From Hymenobacter fodinae (GTDB lineage Bacteria > Bacteroidota > Bacteroidia > Cytophagales > Hymenobacteraceae): DNA of 64,000 nucleotides. The position numbers and the translations under genes were made by a program. The stretch is taken from NCBI RefSeq assembly GCF_004745825.1, contig NZ_SRLA01000005.1:253106-317105 (forward strand). Reading direction: 5' to 3'. This document shows, piece after piece, positions 1 to 9,520 of this stretch; the first letter of the stretch is position 1, and each line of letters opens with the position of its first letter. The notes beneath the pieces are model-generated. The model had not been told where the DNA came from, searched no databases, and saw nothing but the letters and a program-made list of their open reading frames with translations.

Positions 1-3000
1 CCTTGGCGGCCATAAACTCATGCACGGCCGTGCAATAGGTGTTGAGTTCGGCCTCGGTGCGAAAGTGCTCTCCCGTGGTGCTAAAGCCTACTTTTCGGCT
101 AGAAGGCAGGTGCGTTACTTCCGGCGTTTCCCCGCCCACAATGTTGATGTCACCGAAGAAGTACTCCCCGTTGCTGTTATCCTCCTGCTCCAGGTAGTCT
201 TTGAGGAATACCGCGGGCTGGCCAGCTACGGAACGCCAGATAGCTACCTTATAATCAGGGGTGCGGTTGACGATATACAACGCCTTCGTGTTGCCCGCCG
301 CTACCGAGCTGGAGCCTTTACCGCTGGCCCAGTAGGTGTTGCCATCCGTATATTCCAGGTGCAGGTTGTCGCCCCGGTTGATGCCGTCACCCCCGAAAGT
401 GCCAGGCGTTAGGTAGCCGAAGTCCCGCCCAGTGGCAATGTCCTCACACGAGAAGAATGCAAAGTGACGGGCCCCCGTCGCATCAGGTGTTTTACCATAG
501 GGCAGGTAAAAGGTGCGGGCCTGGGTGCCCACCTGCCCGTCTGGCTTGACGCCTACGCTATCCACCGTCCAGTTGCCCGAGAACAACAACCGGTAAGCAG
601 CGTCCGAGTCTTGGTGGTTGAGAATGTTGTATTTAGCCGCTGCCAGTGTGCCGCCAGCGAAGGCATAGAGCGTGCGCAGGCGGCTCCAGATACCTGCATT
701 GCGTAGCGTATTTTCCAGCGCCACACCAGCATTCTTGTGACTGGCAGGCACGCTGCCCCCATCGGCGGCTACACGGGTTGCCCAAGCCTCGAAGCCTTCT
801 GTGGAGCCATCTGGTGGAGGTGGAGTCATGCCCCAGTCGTTACCGATTTTATTGGTTACCGTCCCGATTCCGGCCTCATCCTGCACCCGCGCAATGCCTA
901 CGGAGTTATTAGAGGTGCCATTGGTTACCGTCTTGCCCGCGCCGACATAGATGGTCGAGGTGCCTGGAGCGTTGATGCTGGCAAAATTAAAGTTGTCTAG
1001 CTTGCCATAGAAGTTCTCTACAATGTTGTAGAGGTTGGTGGCGGAGAAGCTATCAATTTGCAGATTGACCAGGTGCCCCACGTCCTGCCCGGTTTTTGGG
1101 TTGCGGGCAAAGCGGGTAATCGGGGCAGCAGCCCGGTTATGGGCACTGCGGTTCATCGTGCCTGCCTTGATTCGCAAGGTCGTGCCGGAGCCTTGGATGT
1201 CGATAATGGAACGGTTATCGGAACTATCCGGCGTGGCCATAATCAGGTCGAACGTCGCATTGTCGATTACTGCAGTCGGGCCATACAGCACCGTGGGGTG
1301 AGCACTGCCCGAATAGTTATTGCGCCGCAGCAGGCCCACACTTAGGTTGCGCACGGTGCAGTCTAGCATCATGTTGGCGGGCTTATAGGAGCCGGTAGTC
1401 GTCATCTCGACGGTGTACTCGTCAATCCTCACCGAGCCAATGATGCCCATTTTATTGCTGCCACCCGTGAAGATGTCATTGGGCGACTCAGCATAGTTAT
1501 CAAATAGCGAACCCTGCTGCTGCACCGTGCCGATGATACGCTTGATAACGATATCATCCACCGCCCCTTCTAGTCCACCAGAAGCCAGCAAGCGCAGCAG
1601 GTATTTGCAGTTGCGCGAATCAATGGTATCAATCCGCACATTGCTGATCTTCCCGTACACGGCCCAGGGGTTATAGCCGGTCTGCCCATTAGGCCCGGCA
1701 ACGGGTGCCGGATAGGTTGGGAAGAAGATATCGTGCGCCACCAGCGAGATCAAATCGTCACCGGTCTGACCAAACACGGTGCCGACTGTCAGGCCCGTAC
1801 CCGCGTGGAACTTGAACCCATCCGAGTTGCGGGCCAATTCCCCATTGGAGTTGACGTACGCAAAGGCCGAAATGGTCGGGCAAGAGACGTTCTGGAAGTT
1901 GGAAATGTAGGAGCTGAAGGTGCGCTGGTTCACCACCTCCATGTTGATGCTGGAGTTCTTAATACCCGCCAGCCGGAACCCAATAGTCCAGATAATCTCA
2001 CCGTTCGGCCCGACCGCTGCTTCGCGCTGCTGCAGTTCCGCCCCTGTGGCTACATCAAAAGCATTGAGGTTGGCGTAGATGCGGCCGATGTTGATATTAC
2101 TATCGATGATGACACCTAGGCTGCTGCCATTCATGCCCACCGGGTTGGCATTGCGCACGGCAAAGCCGTTGCTCTGCTCGCGCAGGATAAAGCCGTAGTT
2201 GCGATTGGTGCCCGGCTTGGCTACCGCGTTAATGGTGACGTTGCTGCCAATGATGATGTGCGACAGCGACACGTCGCAATCCCAGTTGACGACCAGCGGA
2301 GCGCCCGAGCTATTGGCAAATAGTGCGGTCAGTCCTGCCGTAGAGTCGGTGCCGTATTGCTTGCTGCCGTAATCGGCGTTGGCATTACTATACACGCCCG
2401 GCTGGTCTGAAAGATTGATGCTGCTGCCCGGTACTGGTGCCGTGACAGTGACCGTGCGAACGGCGGATATTTTCGTCGCGCCACTGACATCCGTTACCGT
2501 GTTGGTCAGGGCGTAGCTTCCCGCGTTTGTTGGCACCCAGGTACCAGAATACGAAGCACCACTACCACTATAGACCTGCGTGATTACGCCACTGGTAGTG
2601 TTTTCAGCCTGTACCAGCAGTTGATAGGGCGCCGAGCCACCGCTGGCAGTAGCGGTGAACGCCAGCGTTGCCCCTACGGTGGTCGAGTTGCCAGAAGGAA
2701 GCGTTAAGCCGGCTGCCAGCGTAGCAGGCCCTGCTACAGGGGTAACGGTAATGGGGGCTGAGGCTAGGCCAGAGCCCACAGAATTTGTTGCAGTTACTGT
2801 GAATTCATACGGCTGTGCATTCGCCAAGCCAGTTACCGTAATGGCAGTATTGCCCGTCGTACCGAAAACGCTGTAGGTGCTGGCACCTACTGGACGGTAG
2901 CGCACGGTGTAGCTCGTGATGGCAGCCCCCCCGTTAGCGGGCTCTGCCCAGCCGAGTACTACCTGCGTGTTTCCTGGCGTAGAGGTGATATCTGTAACCT

Positions 3001-3577
3001 GGCTTGGAACTGTTACGGGTACCACCACTGGCCCCGTAAAGGCCGTGGCATTGCTCACAAACTCACCCGCCGGCCGGCCGCCGCTGGCCTTCACGCGCGC
3101 CCGCACCGAGCCCACGCTGTGCGGACCCGTGATACCGGGGTAGTAAATGCGTCCACCCTGCGAGTAGATATCGGCTGGTGTCGAGAAGCCCGCGGCAACA
3201 TCAGCTTTCTCCAGCTCGTAATCCGAAGCGGAGGCATAGCCTGGCACGGCCAGGTGCGAGAAGATATTGCCCACATCATCAACCTGCGCGCCCTTCGGGG
3301 CCGATGGCACCGTAACGGCTACCCCATTGGCCACTTGCTGCAGCAGAAACGCATTCACGTCATTCTGACTCGTGAACTCCGGATGAGTGCCGTACTGTCC
3401 CTCGGTGATGGGCGTAAAGCCAGCCGCCTGCGGTATCTCGGTTTTCAGTGCGTAGTCGTCGATAATGCCATCTAGGGCATTGATGACTGGCGCGCTACGC
3501 GTCACATCGGACGGGCCACCCTCTTTTACTTTGAATACAAGTCGAATACGTTGCTTGTGCTGGGCGCGGGATGCCAT
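1..3577 (-). CDS. Phage tail-fibre or tailspike-like protein, C-terminus beyond left edge
   Basis: An open frame reads from ATG at 3577 (MASRAQHKQRIR) to the window edge without a stop, about 1190 residues. After a head of about 185 residues there is a fibronectin type III domain (about 187-277, with TSYTVRYRP and PYEFTVTATN), a second Ig-like segment (about 280-370), then a long stretch of short Asn/Ile/Val-rich strands typical of a right-handed beta helix (about 375-860), and a Gly/Tyr/Trp-rich C-terminal part. This architecture is that of phage tail fibres and tailspikes that bind or cut surface glycans. It starts 13 bp after the connector gene. A tape-measure gene would normally lie between, so a deletion or rearrangement is inferred. 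Small plus-strand ORFs across it are shadows. Confidence 0.8.
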   Translation of the reverse strand, partial: MASRAQHKQRIRLVFKVKEGGPSDVTRSAPVINALDGIIDDYALKTEIPQAAGFTPITEGQYGTHPEFTSQNDVNAFLLQQVANGVAVTVPSAPKGAQVDDVGNIFSHLAVPGYASASDYELEKADVAAGFSTPADIYSQGGRIYYPGITGPHSVGSVRARVKASGGRPAGEFVSNATAFTGPVVVPVTVPSQVTDITSTPGNTQVVLGWAEPANGGAAITSYTVRYRPVGASTYSVFGTTGNTAITVTGLANAQPYEFTVTATNSVGSGLASAPITVTPVAGPATLAAGLTLPSGNSTTVGATLAFTATASGGSAPYQLLVQAENTTSGVITQVYSGSGASYSGTWVPTNAGSYALTNTVTDVSGATKISAVRTVTVTAPVPGSSINLSDQPGVYSNANADYGSKQYGTDSTAGLTALFANSSGAPLVVNWDCDVSLSHIIIGSNVTINAVAKPGTNRNYGFILREQSNGFAVRNANPVGMNGSSLGVIIDSNINIGRIYANLNAFDVATGAELQQREAAVGPNGEIIWTIGFRLAGIKNSSINMEVVNQRTFSSYISNFQNVSCPTISAFAYVNSNGELARNSDGFKFHAGTGLTVGTVFGQTGDDLISLVAHDIFFPTYPAPVAGPNGQTGYNPWAVYGKISNVRIDTIDSRNCKYLLRLLASGGLEGAVDDIVIKRIIGTVQQQGSLFDNYAESPNDIFTGGSNKMGIIGSVRIDEYTVEMTTTGSYKPANMMLDCTVRNLSVGLLRRNNYSGSAHPTVLYGPTAVIDNATFDLIMATPDSSDNRSIIDIQGSGTTLRIKAGTMNRSAHNRAAAPITRFARNPKTGQDVGHLVNLQIDSFSATNLYNIVENFYGKLDNFNFASINAPGTSTIYVGAGKTVTNGTSNNSVGIARVQDEAGIGTVTNKIGNDWGMTPPPPDGSTEGFEAWATRVAADGGSVPASHKNAGVALENTLRNAGIWSRLRTLYAFAGGTLAAAKYNILNHQDSDAAYRLLFSGNWTVDSVGVKPDGQVGTQARTFYLPYGKTPDATGARHFAFFSCEDIATGRDFGYLTPGTFGGDGINRGDNLHLEYTDGNTYWASGKGSSSVAAGNTKALYIVNRTPDYKVAIWRSVAGQPAVFLKDYLEQEDNSNGEYFFGDINIVGGETPEVTHLPSSRKVGFSTTGEHFRTEAELNTYCTAVHEFMAAK

Positions 3578-3590
3578 AGAGGGCGGATAC

Positions 3591-4151
3591 TTAAATAGCG
3601 TGGAAAGTCACACTACCCCGACCGGGGCGACGGCGGCTGTTGCCGCAGGTGGTAGTAGGCTGAGGCCCGCGGTAGGCGCGCAGGGCAGCCTGCAGGCGAC
3701 CCGCATAGAGGTTGCGTTCGGCTTCCACATCGGCCTTCAGCTCGGCCCGGCGGGAAGCGCTGATGGGCTGGTTGCTGCCATCCGAGAAGGTCTCGGCACC
3801 GTTGCCCGTCATGTGGGTGCCGTGCCAGAGCAGCAGCCGGCGGAAGGCTTCGGTAACCAGTAAGGGCCGCACAAAGCCCGTCCAAAGCGCGGCTAGCGTA
3901 GGGTTGTCCCAGCCCGAGGTCGGGGGCGTAGCCAAGAACTCAGCGGGGTCGAACTCTACCCCGGGAAATTCACTACTGCCGTTGCCCAGGTTCCGCTCGA
4001 AGCCCGCCCATTCCTCGGCGGTGAGCAGTGGGCGCACGTCGAAGAGTTGAGCTTTGCGGATGTAAGGATCTACCAGCTCAGGAGCCGTGTTGCGCGACAG
4101 CGGCCAGAACTCCAGGAAGTCGGCGACGGTGATTAGTAACAGCTGGCTCAT
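3591..4151 (-). CDS. Phage head-tail connector/head-completion-like protein
   Basis: 186 aa beginning MSQLLLITVADFLEFWPLS. Its start overlaps the portal stop by 4 nt (ATGA), so the two are translationally coupled. The pattern (ITVADF..., DPYIRKAQLFDVRPLL near the N-terminus, helical middle, basic tail) resembles small uncharacterised connector proteins found beside portals in Bacteroidota phages, possibly the DUF6712 group. No catalytic motif is visible. The function rests on position and general similarity. The next gene is the tail-fibre-like protein, 13 bp downstream. Confidence 0.55.
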   Translation of the reverse strand: MSQLLLITVADFLEFWPLSRNTAPELVDPYIRKAQLFDVRPLLTAEEWAGFERNLGNGSSEFPGVEFDPAEFLATPPTSGWDNPTLAALWTGFVRPLLVTEAFRRLLLWHGTHMTGNGAETFSDGSNQPISASRRAELKADVEAERNLYAGRLQAALRAYRGPQPTTTCGNSRRRPGRGSVTFHAI

Positions 4152-5568
4152 GTGGCGGGCGTGGGCGTAGTAGTTTTCGGGCCTAGGCCAATAAGGCCGC
4201 GGCGCTCGTCTTCCGTCATGTCGGCCAGCACCTGGTTGGCTACTAGGGCAGGCAAACCAGCCAAGGCCTGCAGCGTGCGCTCAGCATCGGTAGATTGTGG
4301 CTTCTCCAGCTCGGGTAATCCCCCAAAGGCGCGGATTTCATCATCCGTCATTTTCTGCGCTACCGTGGGATCGAGGTAGTCCACGGGGTTCAGGGGCTTC
4401 ACACTCCAGTCGGAAAGCTCCGGATACAGCTTAGCCAACGGGGCAATGATGGACGCGCGGGCCGGCTCTACAGTCAGGTTGAAGAGCTTGATACTGTTGA
4501 CGATCTGCTGATTGTTGCCCAGCATGCCCGCTTCAGCCACGCCAATGAGTACCGGCGGCACGCCCATGTGCCGACACACCGAATTGGTAATGCGGTTGCG
4601 CATGTCGGTCAGGCCTTTGCTATTCGGGCCCTTATCGATGAAGTCAATCTTAGGGGCCTCTTCCTCTTTCTCGACAGCCAGCACCAGCACCGACGATTCC
4701 GACTCGGAGCCCTTCATGGCCTTCACGCCCTTCTTGATATCGAGCAGGTCCGGCGACTCCACATCGGGCGCATCATCCATGGTCTGGCCTTCCCCAGGCA
4801 CAAAGTCCGGGTCAGCCTCGGGGCTGTACTTGGCGCCGATAACTGTCATCACGGCATCGGGAAAGAAGCCGTTCTTGGCCTGCTTTTTACGAAGCGGGCC
4901 AGGGCGGCATCCGTCTCCAAGTCTTCTTTAGCGGCGTAGTAGCTCGGCACCGGGTACTGGGTGCGGCCAGGCCGGGCCTCGAAGGAAAAGACTAGGTGCC
5001 CCCAATAACCGGTCTCGGACTGCACCGCCGCCAGCACCTCCTCCGCAATCTCCTCCTCCGAAGCCAGCGGGTTGAAGGGCAGGTATACCCGGTTATCAGC
5101 AGCTGAGCGTTTCCCCTCGCTCAGCCCGTAGTTGACTACGAAGCGCCCTAGTCCATCCTTTTCCCGCCGCAGGCAGTCCGATGGCTCTACAAATACATCT
5201 CCGCGCTGGCCACCATACGTGTAGCGCACCACTACGGCGACGCCCAGGCCAGCGCCGGCGTAGTGCTTCGCCTCGGCCAGCAAATCATTGAGCGTCTGCT
5301 CATCGTTGGCCCGCATGGTAGCTGTAGCTTCCGAGGCAAAGCCCTTGCCGCCGATGAACTGGGCAATGCGCGTCACGCAGGCTTCTGCTGTGCCCGAATC
5401 ATAGAGGATACGCAGGCACTCCTGGGGCAACTGGTCACTAGCGCCCCAACTCACGAGCTTGAGCTTTTCGCCGGTGCTACCCGCAGGGATAGCCGGCGCA
5501 TTCAGAACCGAGGAAGGAGCGCCAACGCGAAGCAGGGAAACGGTAGAAGTGCGGCGGCGCTTAGCCAT
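4148..5568 (-). pseudogene. Phage portal protein, split by a frameshift at an A5 run
   Basis: Two abutting frames make one portal protein of about 473 aa. The first (start 5568, MAKRRRTSTVSLLRVG) ends in a nonsense tail after FVK. The second frame continues the protein as FVKKQAKNGFFPDA and runs to the stop at 4148. The switch is at the run of five A (T on the plus strand, 4884-4888): one extra A, or a -1 slip, restores a full product. The C-terminal half has the portal-type ITNSVCRHMGVPPVLIG and NNQQIVNSIKLFNL segments. The portal forms the dodecameric DNA entry ring at a capsid vertex. A real mutation, a homopolymer sequencing error or ribosomal slippage would all explain the break. Mutation or error is likelier because other genes nearby are also broken. 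Confidence 0.8.
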
Positions 5569-5596
5569 GGGGGAAGTCGTCTGGCAGTGGGGAAAG

Positions 5597-5630
5597 AAAA
5601 GGGCCGCTACCTAGTAGCAGCGGCCCTTTT
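5597..5630. terminator. Bidirectional hairpin terminator upstream of the portal
   Basis: GGGCCGCT (5601-5608) pairs with AGCGGCCC (5619-5626). AAAA before and TTTT after the arms give a U-tract in either direction. It lies between the 184-aa gene and the portal, which splits the capsid and connector genes into separate transcripts or sets their ratio. Confidence 0.75.
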
Positions 5631-5652
5631 TAGTGGTTGAGAAGGGACAAGC

Positions 5653-6207
5653 TTAGTCCTGCTTATCGTGCTCAGCGCGTTTCGCGTCGATGGCTTCGGT
5701 AAGCTGCGCAATGGTCAGCTTGTCATCCGCATCAGTGCCGAGTACTTCTTTGTACTCGGCCTGCTTTTTCTGCTTTTCAGTCAGCTTGGGAGCATCTTCC
5801 TTAGCGGCCTCGTCTTCGATGGCCTTGCCATTCTTCAGGAAGGCATGCTTGAAGCCTTTCGAGATGAAGAATTCAGCCGACTTATCCGTTAGGTTGTCAG
5901 CGGTTACTACTTCCGAGTAGGACTCGTGCACGAATTGCTCGTTTTCAAAGCCGGGAGCTAAGCTGTACGTGGCGTTTGCCATGAGTTCAGGGGTTGACTG
6001 GCGTTGGTAGTGGCGCACGTAGGCGGAAAGAATGTCCACGTAGCCTTGAAAATTGCAGTTGGTGCAGCCGGCGGCCGGGTTTCCGGTGATCAGCGCGTAA
6101 AGCGCATGCAACTCGGCTTTGTACTCGTTGGTGTGGCGCTTCGAGTAGGAGGCGTCTAGCCAGGCCTGGGCCCGGCTAGCTATTTCCTCAGTGTAAGCGA
6201 CAGCCAC
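5653..6207 (-). CDS. Phage virion-module protein with C-terminal LEM/SAP-like motif
   Basis: 184 aa, MAVAYTEEIASRAQAWLDAS at the start. Residues about 45-60 contain the pair GCTNCNF, a CxxC that could bind metal. The C-terminal 35 residues (EVLGTDADDKLTIAQLTEAI) resemble the short helix-extended-helix LEM/SAP-like modules seen in phage head-completion and virion proteins. A charged Lys/Glu linker joins the two parts. It follows the 195-aa gene by 3 bp and precedes a terminator, so the two are probably cotranscribed with the capsid gene. The precise role is unknown. Confidence 0.5.
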   Translation of the reverse strand: MAVAYTEEIASRAQAWLDASYSKRHTNEYKAELHALYALITGNPAAGCTNCNFQGYVDILSAYVRHYQRQSTPELMANATYSLAPGFENEQFVHESYSEVVTADNLTDKSAEFFISKGFKHAFLKNGKAIEDEAAKEDAPKLTEKQKKQAEYKEVLGTDADDKLTIAQLTEAIDAKRAEHDKQD

Positions 6208-6210
6208 GGC

Positions 6211-6798
6211 TTAGGCGGGCAGTACTACCAGTGCGTCTAGGTAGGCGCGGCTGGCAGCGAGCTGCGTTTCACCCCCGGTGACAGGGACTTCGAAGAACAT
6301 GGGGAACTTGGGCTCCTTGCCGGTGAGCGTGGTCTTCATGACGTTGTTGTCATCGGTCTGCGCCGTACCCGTACCGTCTTCACCGGTGCTGGTTTCGTTG
6401 CCGAATTCCTTGAAGTACACGCGGATATCACCCGAGGCTAGCTCCTGAAACACGACCTTGCTGCCAGCAGCCAGGAATTCCTCCAAGGCTTCCAGACCCT
6501 TCTGGTCTTTATAGGAATACTGCTGAATCAAGGTCTGCTCTACCTCCATGCTACCGTTTTCGTTGGTAGTGGACTTGTGCGAGCCGTTGCCCTTCTTCGG
6601 CCGGCCTACGGCCCTAATGCCTTTTTCGGTGCCGTTGAGCGTGAAGCCCGACAGCGCGCCCGTGGTGCCGCTCTTGGTTTCAGCCCCACTAAACTGGTCA
6701 CGCTGGAACACCCAGCAGTTGCGATTGATACCGCCAGACTTGGGGCATGCCGTGGACTTCACGGCCTTGGAAATGCGGTTGCAGATATCTTCTGCCAT
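6211..6798 (-). CDS. Uncharacterised phage structural protein (tail-tube or head candidate)
   Basis: 195 aa beginning MAEDICNRISKAVKS. A good Shine-Dalgarno sequence (AAAGGAG) precedes the start, unusual in this window. The protein is rich in Gly, Thr and Glu, with alternating strand-like segments (VVFQELASGDIRVYFKEF and PKFPMFFEVPV), as expected for a beta-sandwich or tail-tube protein. It lies between the capsid gene and the LEM-motif gene. No family is recognised with certainty, and a tail-tube role is only a suggestion. Confidence 0.5.
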   Translation of the reverse strand: MAEDICNRISKAVKSTACPKSGGINRNCWVFQRDQFSGAETKSGTTGALSGFTLNGTEKGIRAVGRPKKGNGSHKSTTNENGSMEVEQTLIQQYSYKDQKGLEALEEFLAAGSKVVFQELASGDIRVYFKEFGNETSTGEDGTGTAQTDDNNVMKTTLTGKEPKFPMFFEVPVTGGETQLAASRAYLDALVVLPA

Positions 6799-6822
6799 GA
6801 GTTCGGTTCTCCTTTCGAAATG

Positions 6823-6848
6823 GCCCTAGGTGCTGCAGCACCTAGGGC
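6823..6848. repeat. 26-bp perfect palindrome between capsid and 195-aa gene
   Basis: The arm GCCCTAGGTGCTG is followed directly by its exact complement CAGCACCTAGGGC with no loop. It sits between the capsid gene and the next gene. There is no T-tract on the minus-strand side, so it looks more like an operator, an RNA-processing hairpin or a partial attenuator than a simple terminator. Confidence 0.6.
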
Positions 6849-6878
6849 GGGTTTCACGAATGATTCAGTAGCAGTAGA

Positions 6879-7901
6879 CTAGATCGCGAAGGTGACCAGC
6901 GAGTCAAAGCCAAAGCCTACACCCAGGCGGTAGAGCACGCGGGTATAGTTGAAGCGGTCCTTGATGTCGTACCACATGGTGATTTCCGACAGGTCGCTTT
7001 CCTGGTCCATGGCCACGATGATGTTGGTGGGCACGGTCAGGATGGCAATGTGGGCACTCTGGCCTGCGAAGTCCACGCTCATGTACTGGTGGTACTGAGG
7101 TAGCTTCTTGATGAGGATGCCACGGTAGCGCAGCTCCTGGACCCCGGCGAAGAGGTTGGTTTTACCCGACTCCAGTACCGTAGTGCCGGCACCATACTGG
7201 ATGTAGGCGTCCTCAATCACGTCGTAGAGCACCTCATCGACGTAGAACACCTTCGTAGTTTTGGCCACGTTCTTCAGTTGAGCCGACTGGCCTTTATAGA
7301 GATCTTCCAGCACAGCCAGGGCTGCTTTAGGGTCAGCCTCCAGCGCCGCCGCATCAATAGCCGCACCGCGCTTCACCTTACCTGCCGTGGCCTTAGCCAG
7401 TAGGAACTTCCGCAAACCATCGATCTGGTTGTAGTTCACATCGGCGCTGGTGCGGTCTCCGAGGAACAGGATGCGCAGCATGTCTTCGTACACTACTGGC
7501 GAAAGGGCTTCCCGAACAATTTCTTCCAGCACGGTGCCGGTCAGATCGTTATCAGTGGCGTGACCCTTTTTCTTGGCCAGTTCCAGGATGGTACCATCAT
7601 AGCGGTCCGCGCACTCCTGCAACTGAATCATGAGCGGAAAAACGGTTATCGTGTTGCTGCCCATGGTCAGCAGGTCGCCCGTGGGCACGAAGGGACCGCA
7701 GCCCGTATCCCGGCGCGTCACCTTGCGGGCCGCAGTCATGGAGTAGTCAACGGTCGAGGACTTGACGCCCTCTTGAATCTGGAAGCCCAGGGTTTTCAAA
7801 TCCAACTGCTCCACTGGGGGCTCCAGCAACATCTTGGCTTTGAAGTCTTCTACAGTGGGTTGTTTGCCGCCGTAGGTGATCGGGTTAACGAAATAGGCCA
7901 T
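6879..7901 (-). CDS. Phage major capsid protein, HK97-fold type
   Basis: 340 aa, starting MAYFVNPITYGGKQPTVEDF. Its length, the position just after a protease/scaffold gene, and the pattern of a helical E-loop region, central mixed region (VLEEIVREALSPVVYEDML) and hydrophobic beta-rich C-terminus (RVLYRLGVGFGFDSLVTFA) fit a HK97-type capsid protein of a Bacteroidota siphovirus. It would form the icosahedral shell. The frame is intact, unlike several neighbours. The 75-bp gap to the protease gene holds no clear terminator. The assignment is by context and general pattern. Confidence 0.7.
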   Translation of the reverse strand: MAYFVNPITYGGKQPTVEDFKAKMLLEPPVEQLDLKTLGFQIQEGVKSSTVDYSMTAARKVTRRDTGCGPFVPTGDLLTMGSNTITVFPLMIQLQECADRYDGTILELAKKKGHATDNDLTGTVLEEIVREALSPVVYEDMLRILFLGDRTSADVNYNQIDGLRKFLLAKATAGKVKRGAAIDAAALEADPKAALAVLEDLYKGQSAQLKNVAKTTKVFYVDEVLYDVIEDAYIQYGAGTTVLESGKTNLFAGVQELRYRGILIKKLPQYHQYMSVDFAGQSAHIAILTVPTNIIVAMDQESDLSEITMWYDIKDRFNYTRVLYRLGVGFGFDSLVTFAI

Positions 7902-7975
7902 TTCAGAAATGAATTAGGCAGGTGAAGAAATGCCGGCGGGCGGCAGACAAAACAGGATAAGGGAGTGTGGTAGGC

Positions 7976-9520
7976 CTAGGCAGATTTGGCCTTATCCATC
8001 GGGTGCGGCTTCTTTGCAGCACCGTTCTTCACATCCGTTTGGGGGCTGGGGCGCTTGGTCGTCGCCGAGGGTGTAGGCGGCACCGTGCCTTTGAACTTCT
8101 TGAGTTCGTCGTTGAGGCTCGCAATGGTCTCCTGGTCTTTTTGGCGACCATCCTCCAATTGCTTCAAGCGGTTCATCACCTCTGTCAGGTCAGCACTGTT
8201 TTCAGTGGTGGTATCCTCCGCTTCTGCATCGGTAATGTTCTCTACCACGCCGCCAGCCACCGTGATGGTGCGGCCATCAGCTAAGCCATAGTCACCATCC
8301 TCGGCGGCTTCCGTCAAGGCCTCGTCATAGAATACGGCTACGCCCTGAGCCAGCGGGCCATCATGATAGAGCAGAGCCCCATCCTGGTCGGTTTCCGTGC
8401 TCTGCACTTCCGCCACGGGCTCTTCCTCCACTCCTTCGATAGTGGCTTTTACCCCCAACTGCTTGGCGAAGGCGGCAACGGCTTGCGCGTTGGCTTTGTC
8501 CTGAGCCGAGGGCGCAGGCTTTCTGGCCCCGGCTTTGGGGGCAGTCTTGGTGGCGTTTGTAGCCATAGGACGTGTTGAATTAGTAGGCTTGTGAAGGGCC
8601 GCTTTGGGGGCCGGCTTAAGGCGGGCCTGAGTAGCCCGGCGGTTCACGCGGGCCACGGCAAGTTTGAACTGAGAGAGGCGGGCCTTCGCTTCTACCGTAG
8701 AAGGGGCCTTGCTATTGAGGGGTATCACCTTAGTGGCGAAGCCAAAGTCTTTCGCTTCTTGGGCCGTCATGAAGCGGTCAGTGCTCATGAGCGTGATGAT
8801 ATCCGCCTCAGGTTTACCAGTGCGGGCCATGTATACATCACGCACCGCCTGCTCTTCGCGGTCTAACCGGTCAGCATCAGCACGCAGGCCTTCACTACGC
8901 TGAGAGTACGTCCCCTCGGGATACAGGGGCCGGTGGGTCATCCACTGCGCCGTATGCTCCATGTCTACTTCGTCCGCGGATAAGGCTACAATGGTGCCCG
9001 AGCTGGCACACAGGCTCATGATGTGCGCCCGTATCGGGAGCTTCAGGCCTTGCAGGTAATTGTAGATATCCATAGCGTGGCGCACGGAACCGCCATAGCA
9101 AATGCCGAACTCTAGCAGGATGCTGTCAATAGTGCGACCCTGGTAGGCCTCCCACTCAATCCGCATCTTAATGTCATCGACTGTGAAGCCAGGTATGTAA
9201 TCATACTCATCCCAGTCTATGTAGCCGGGGCCGATGTTTTCACCTACTGGAATGACGAGTTCGGGCATGTTGCTTAGCACCCATTGGGGACGCTGCAACA
9301 AAGGAATCTCCACTTCTTGGGGCAGTGCAAATAAGGCCGGAACTTCACCGGCATACCACCGGCAGGGTGCCGGGATTATTTTTCTATGGAAGTCAATCCG
9401 CCGAAAAACACGGTCAAACGCCTCAAGGAACCAGCTGCTGCGGAAGGCATTCCGCTCAACTCTTTCCTGACGCCGTTTCTCAACGACATTGCCCAGGGGC
9501 GCCTCGTGCGCGTACCCCAT
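7976..9520 (-). CDS. Phage ClpP-like prohead protease fused to a scaffold domain
   Basis: 514 aa. Residues about 100-275 form a ClpP/S14-type protease: the glycine turn is FGICYGGSVRHAMDIYNYL where families usually have NSPGGS, the serine lies in LCASSGTIVALSADEV and the histidine in WMTHRP. Residues about 300-420 are Ala/Lys/Pro-rich linker. A coiled-coil segment (NRLKQLEDGRQKDQETIAS) and a basic tail follow, as in delivery scaffolds. The protease would mature the prohead, cutting the scaffold it carries. It is directly upstream of the capsid gene, as expected. In typical phages a portal and terminase would precede it. Here the portal is downstream and the terminase is missing. Confidence 0.75.
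   Translation of the reverse strand: MGYAHEAPLGNVVEKRRQERVERNAFRSSWFLEAFDRVFRRIDFHRKIIPAPCRWYAGEVPALFALPQEVEIPLLQRPQWVLSNMPELVIPVGENIGPGYIDWDEYDYIPGFTVDDIKMRIEWEAYQGRTIDSILLEFGICYGGSVRHAMDIYNYLQGLKLPIRAHIMSLCASSGTIVALSADEVDMEHTAQWMTHRPLYPEGTYSQRSEGLRADADRLDREEQAVRDVYMARTGKPEADIITLMSTDRFMTAQEAKDFGFATKVIPLNSKAPSTVEAKARLSQFKLAVARVNRRATQARLKPAPKAALHKPTNSTRPMATNATKTAPKAGARKPAPSAQDKANAQAVAAFAKQLGVKATIEGVEEEPVAEVQSTETDQDGALLYHDGPLAQGVAVFYDEALTEAAEDGDYGLADGRTITVAGGVVENITDAEAEDTTTENSADLTEVMNRLKQLEDGRQKDQETIASLNDELKKFKGTVPPTPSATTKRPSPQTDVKNGAAKKPHPMDKAKSA

Noticed and set aside
20..3475. Series of plus-strand ORFs of 60-130 aa at the left edge
   Set aside because: They lie opposite the uninterrupted minus-strand tail-fibre frame, which has domain-like sequence. 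The plus-strand products are Arg/Ala/Gly-rich shadows without motifs.
4884..4888. Programmed -1 frameshift in the portal gene
   Set aside because: No canonical X XXY YYZ heptamer is present and portals are not known to need it. Several neighbouring genes also carry lesions, so mutation or error is simpler.
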